From positions 1 to 63,451 of the forward strand of contig JAHJIY010000074.1 in the NCBI GenBank assembly GCA_018823175.1: DNA of 63,451 nucleotides, read 5' to 3'. This stretch comes from Pseudomonadota bacterium. GTDB lineage: Bacteria > Desulfobacterota > Desulfobulbia > Desulfobulbales > JAHJIY01. Position numbers and translations under genes: made by a program. Position 1 is the first letter of the stretch. Each line of letters begins with the position of its first letter. The notes beneath the pieces were generated by a model. The model did not search any database and was not told the DNA's origin. It was given only the letters and a program-made list of their open reading frames with translations. This document shows positions 62,300-63,451 of the stretch, one piece after another.

Positions 62300-63270
62300 G
62301 ATTCCCTCAATGAGCGGCCGGTAAGTTGAATGAAAAGGTCTTCAAGATTTGCCGGGCGCCGGAGCCAGTTGCGGGAATTGCCGAGCAGTTTCTCCAGATG
62401 GGAACATTCTTCCCTGGCATAGATATAGAGCCTGTTGTTCACTCTTTCGATCGTGGCCTCGCAATCTTTAAATGATTTTGCCATCTCGTCGAGTTCGGTG
62501 TTATTGCCTTCCACCTCAAAGACCTCAAGTCCGACCAGCTCGGTGATCAGTTGTTGCGGTTCACCCTGGGCGACAATCTTACCCTGATCCATGATCAGCA
62601 CCCGATCGCTGAGCCGGGAGACCTCGTCGAGATAATGGCTGGTTAACAGCATGGTTGTTCCATGTTCCTGAAGGATTTCGAGTCTCTCCCAGATCAGATG
62701 GCGGGCCTGTGGGTCAAGGCCGATGGTCGGTTCATCAAGAATCAGCAGCTGCGGCTCATTGATCAGGGCGCGGGCCAGGAGCAGGCGGCGACGTTGGCCG
62801 CCGGAAAGATGCTCGATGATTTCAGCCCGCCGGTTGTGCAGGGCAAAAAAATGGAGCAGTTCGTCTGATTTCTGCAATGCTATTTTTCGCGGCAGATTAA
62901 AGTAGCTGGCGTAGGTGAGCAGGTTTTCTTCGACGGTCAGGTCCGGATCAAGGCTGTCGGCTTGCGGAACGACGCCGATCAGCCGTTTGACCTGGCGGTG
63001 ATGTTTGGGGACCTCCCGGCCAAGGAGGTTAATCATGCCGGCGGTTTTGTGGGCCAGACCCAGCAGGATATTGATCGTGGTGGTCTTGCCGGCGCCGTTT
63101 GGGCCAAGAAAACCCAGACATTCGCCTTGCTTGATGGCAAAAGAGATATGATCAACGGCGCAGCGCTCACCAAAATTTTTGGTGAGGTCGGTTACCGAGA
63201 CAATGGCTCTTTCCGCGACGACTGGTTGGGTCGGAGAAAGGTTGGGGGCTGAGGGCGTTGAATGAGTCAT
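62296..63270 (-). CDS. ABC transporter ATP-binding protein (NodI/DrrA-like)
   Basis: 324 residues. Walker A GPNGAGKTT (56-64), signature LSGGQRRRLLLAR, Walker B LLILDEPTIGLD, switch His in LLTSHYLDEVSRLSD. The C-terminal extension (about 240-324) is the domain typical of DrrA/NodI-type exporters. It drives the permease encoded downstream. A Pro/Ser-rich N-terminal stretch (1-20) precedes the domain. No gene lies between this start and the window end. Confidence 0.93.
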   Translation of the reverse strand: MTHSTPSAPNLSPTQPVVAERAIVSVTDLTKNFGERCAVDHISFAIKQGECLGFLGPNGAGKTTTINILLGLAHKTAGMINLLGREVPKHHRQVKRLIGVVPQADSLDPDLTVEENLLTYASYFNLPRKIALQKSDELLHFFALHNRRAEIIEHLSGGQRRRLLLARALINEPQLLILDEPTIGLDPQARHLIWERLEILQEHGTTMLLTSHYLDEVSRLSDRVLIMDQGKIVAQGEPQQLITELVGLEVFEVEGNNTELDEMAKSFKDCEATIERVNNRLYIYAREECSHLEKLLGNSRNWLRRPANLEDLFIQLTGRSLRES

Positions 63271-63422
63271 CAGATGACTTTACTATATGTCGGGAAAAGG
63301 GGGCAAGGTTGTTTTGGGAAGATTTTATTCTTTGCTGAAATTATTGGTTCAATGTTGGGTCTGGGGCGAGCCGGGTAGTGGGCTCCGCCCACCAATAAAA
63401 CTCCACCCAAAATAGCTCTTGA

Positions 63423-63451
63423 CCCCCCCCCCCCCCCCCCCCCCCCCCCCC
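63423..63451. other. Run of 29 C at the window end (probable artefact)
   Basis: Twenty-nine consecutive C end the sequence right after ordinary text. Bases 63271-63422 hold no gene. Long G/C homopolymers at contig ends are a known artefact of two-colour sequencing chemistry (dark cycles read as G). Confidence 0.85.

Overview
The window looks like a chromosomal contig from an uncultured Desulfobacterota bacterium, most likely close to the Desulfobulbales (sulfate reducers or sulfur disproportionators). This is inferred from gene content: a DsrE/TusA-type sulfur-carrier pair, a probable selenocysteine methyltransferase, many GAF/PAS hybrid kinases, a Bat aerotolerance operon and a DUF349 repeat protein. 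No rRNA or tRNA gene was seen, so taxonomy is not proven. The left edge lies inside a tandem repeat and the right edge is a run of 29 C, so both ends look like assembly limits.

Layout. 1-8.2 kb: Ste24-type M48 protease, rhomboid protease, cNMP-binding protein, tRNA-dihydrouridine synthase with a Fic protein that lacks the catalytic His, and a hybrid histidine kinase. 8.2-18 kb (minus strand): DsrE-like and TusA-like sulfur carriers; a CcsA-type cytochrome c assembly protein with a small membrane partner, a cupin and an ArsM-like methyltransferase; a heterodimeric ABC exporter; a membrane GAF/GGDEF diguanylate cyclase. 18.3-23.6 kb (plus strand): MinD-like ATPase, J-like/HTH protein, CutA-TPR fusion, C-terminal J-domain protein, PilZ protein, phosphatidylserine synthase. 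23.9-32.1 kb (minus): YchJ, a 1393-residue membrane protein, a DUF349 protein and a GIY-YIG protein. 32.2-43.1 kb: hybrid kinase, then the moxR-DUF58-lipoprotein-batA-batB/C-batD-batE operon with a clear promoter. 43.3-50.4 kb: DUF1566 protein with a strong terminator, glgX, SGNH hydrolase, NifA-like activator, queH, bamD. 50.4-56.2 kb: trxA-trxB, DUF309, HEAT protein, hisS-aspS. 56.2-63.3 kb: hairpin repeats, PilZ, archaeal-type Trm5-like methyltransferase, alpha/beta hydrolase, HAMP histidine kinase, IscA-like protein, NodIJ-like ABC exporter.

Two things stand out. First, the ArsM-like methyltransferase appears to stop at a TGA (11531-11533), but the same frame stays open for 47 more codons that match the family's C-terminus. 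The TGA falls where the family has a catalytic Cys, a SECIS-like hairpin follows, and the extended gene ends 11 bases before the next start codon. Second, a 53-55 bp repeat family occurs at five loci (1-310, 19784, 56246, 57183, 58270). Each unit has a hairpin whose stem varies with compensating base changes, and in two cases the host gene's TAA stop codon is the first three bases of the element. A second, unrelated palindromic repeat family occurs at 23.6, 28.7 and 52.4 kb.
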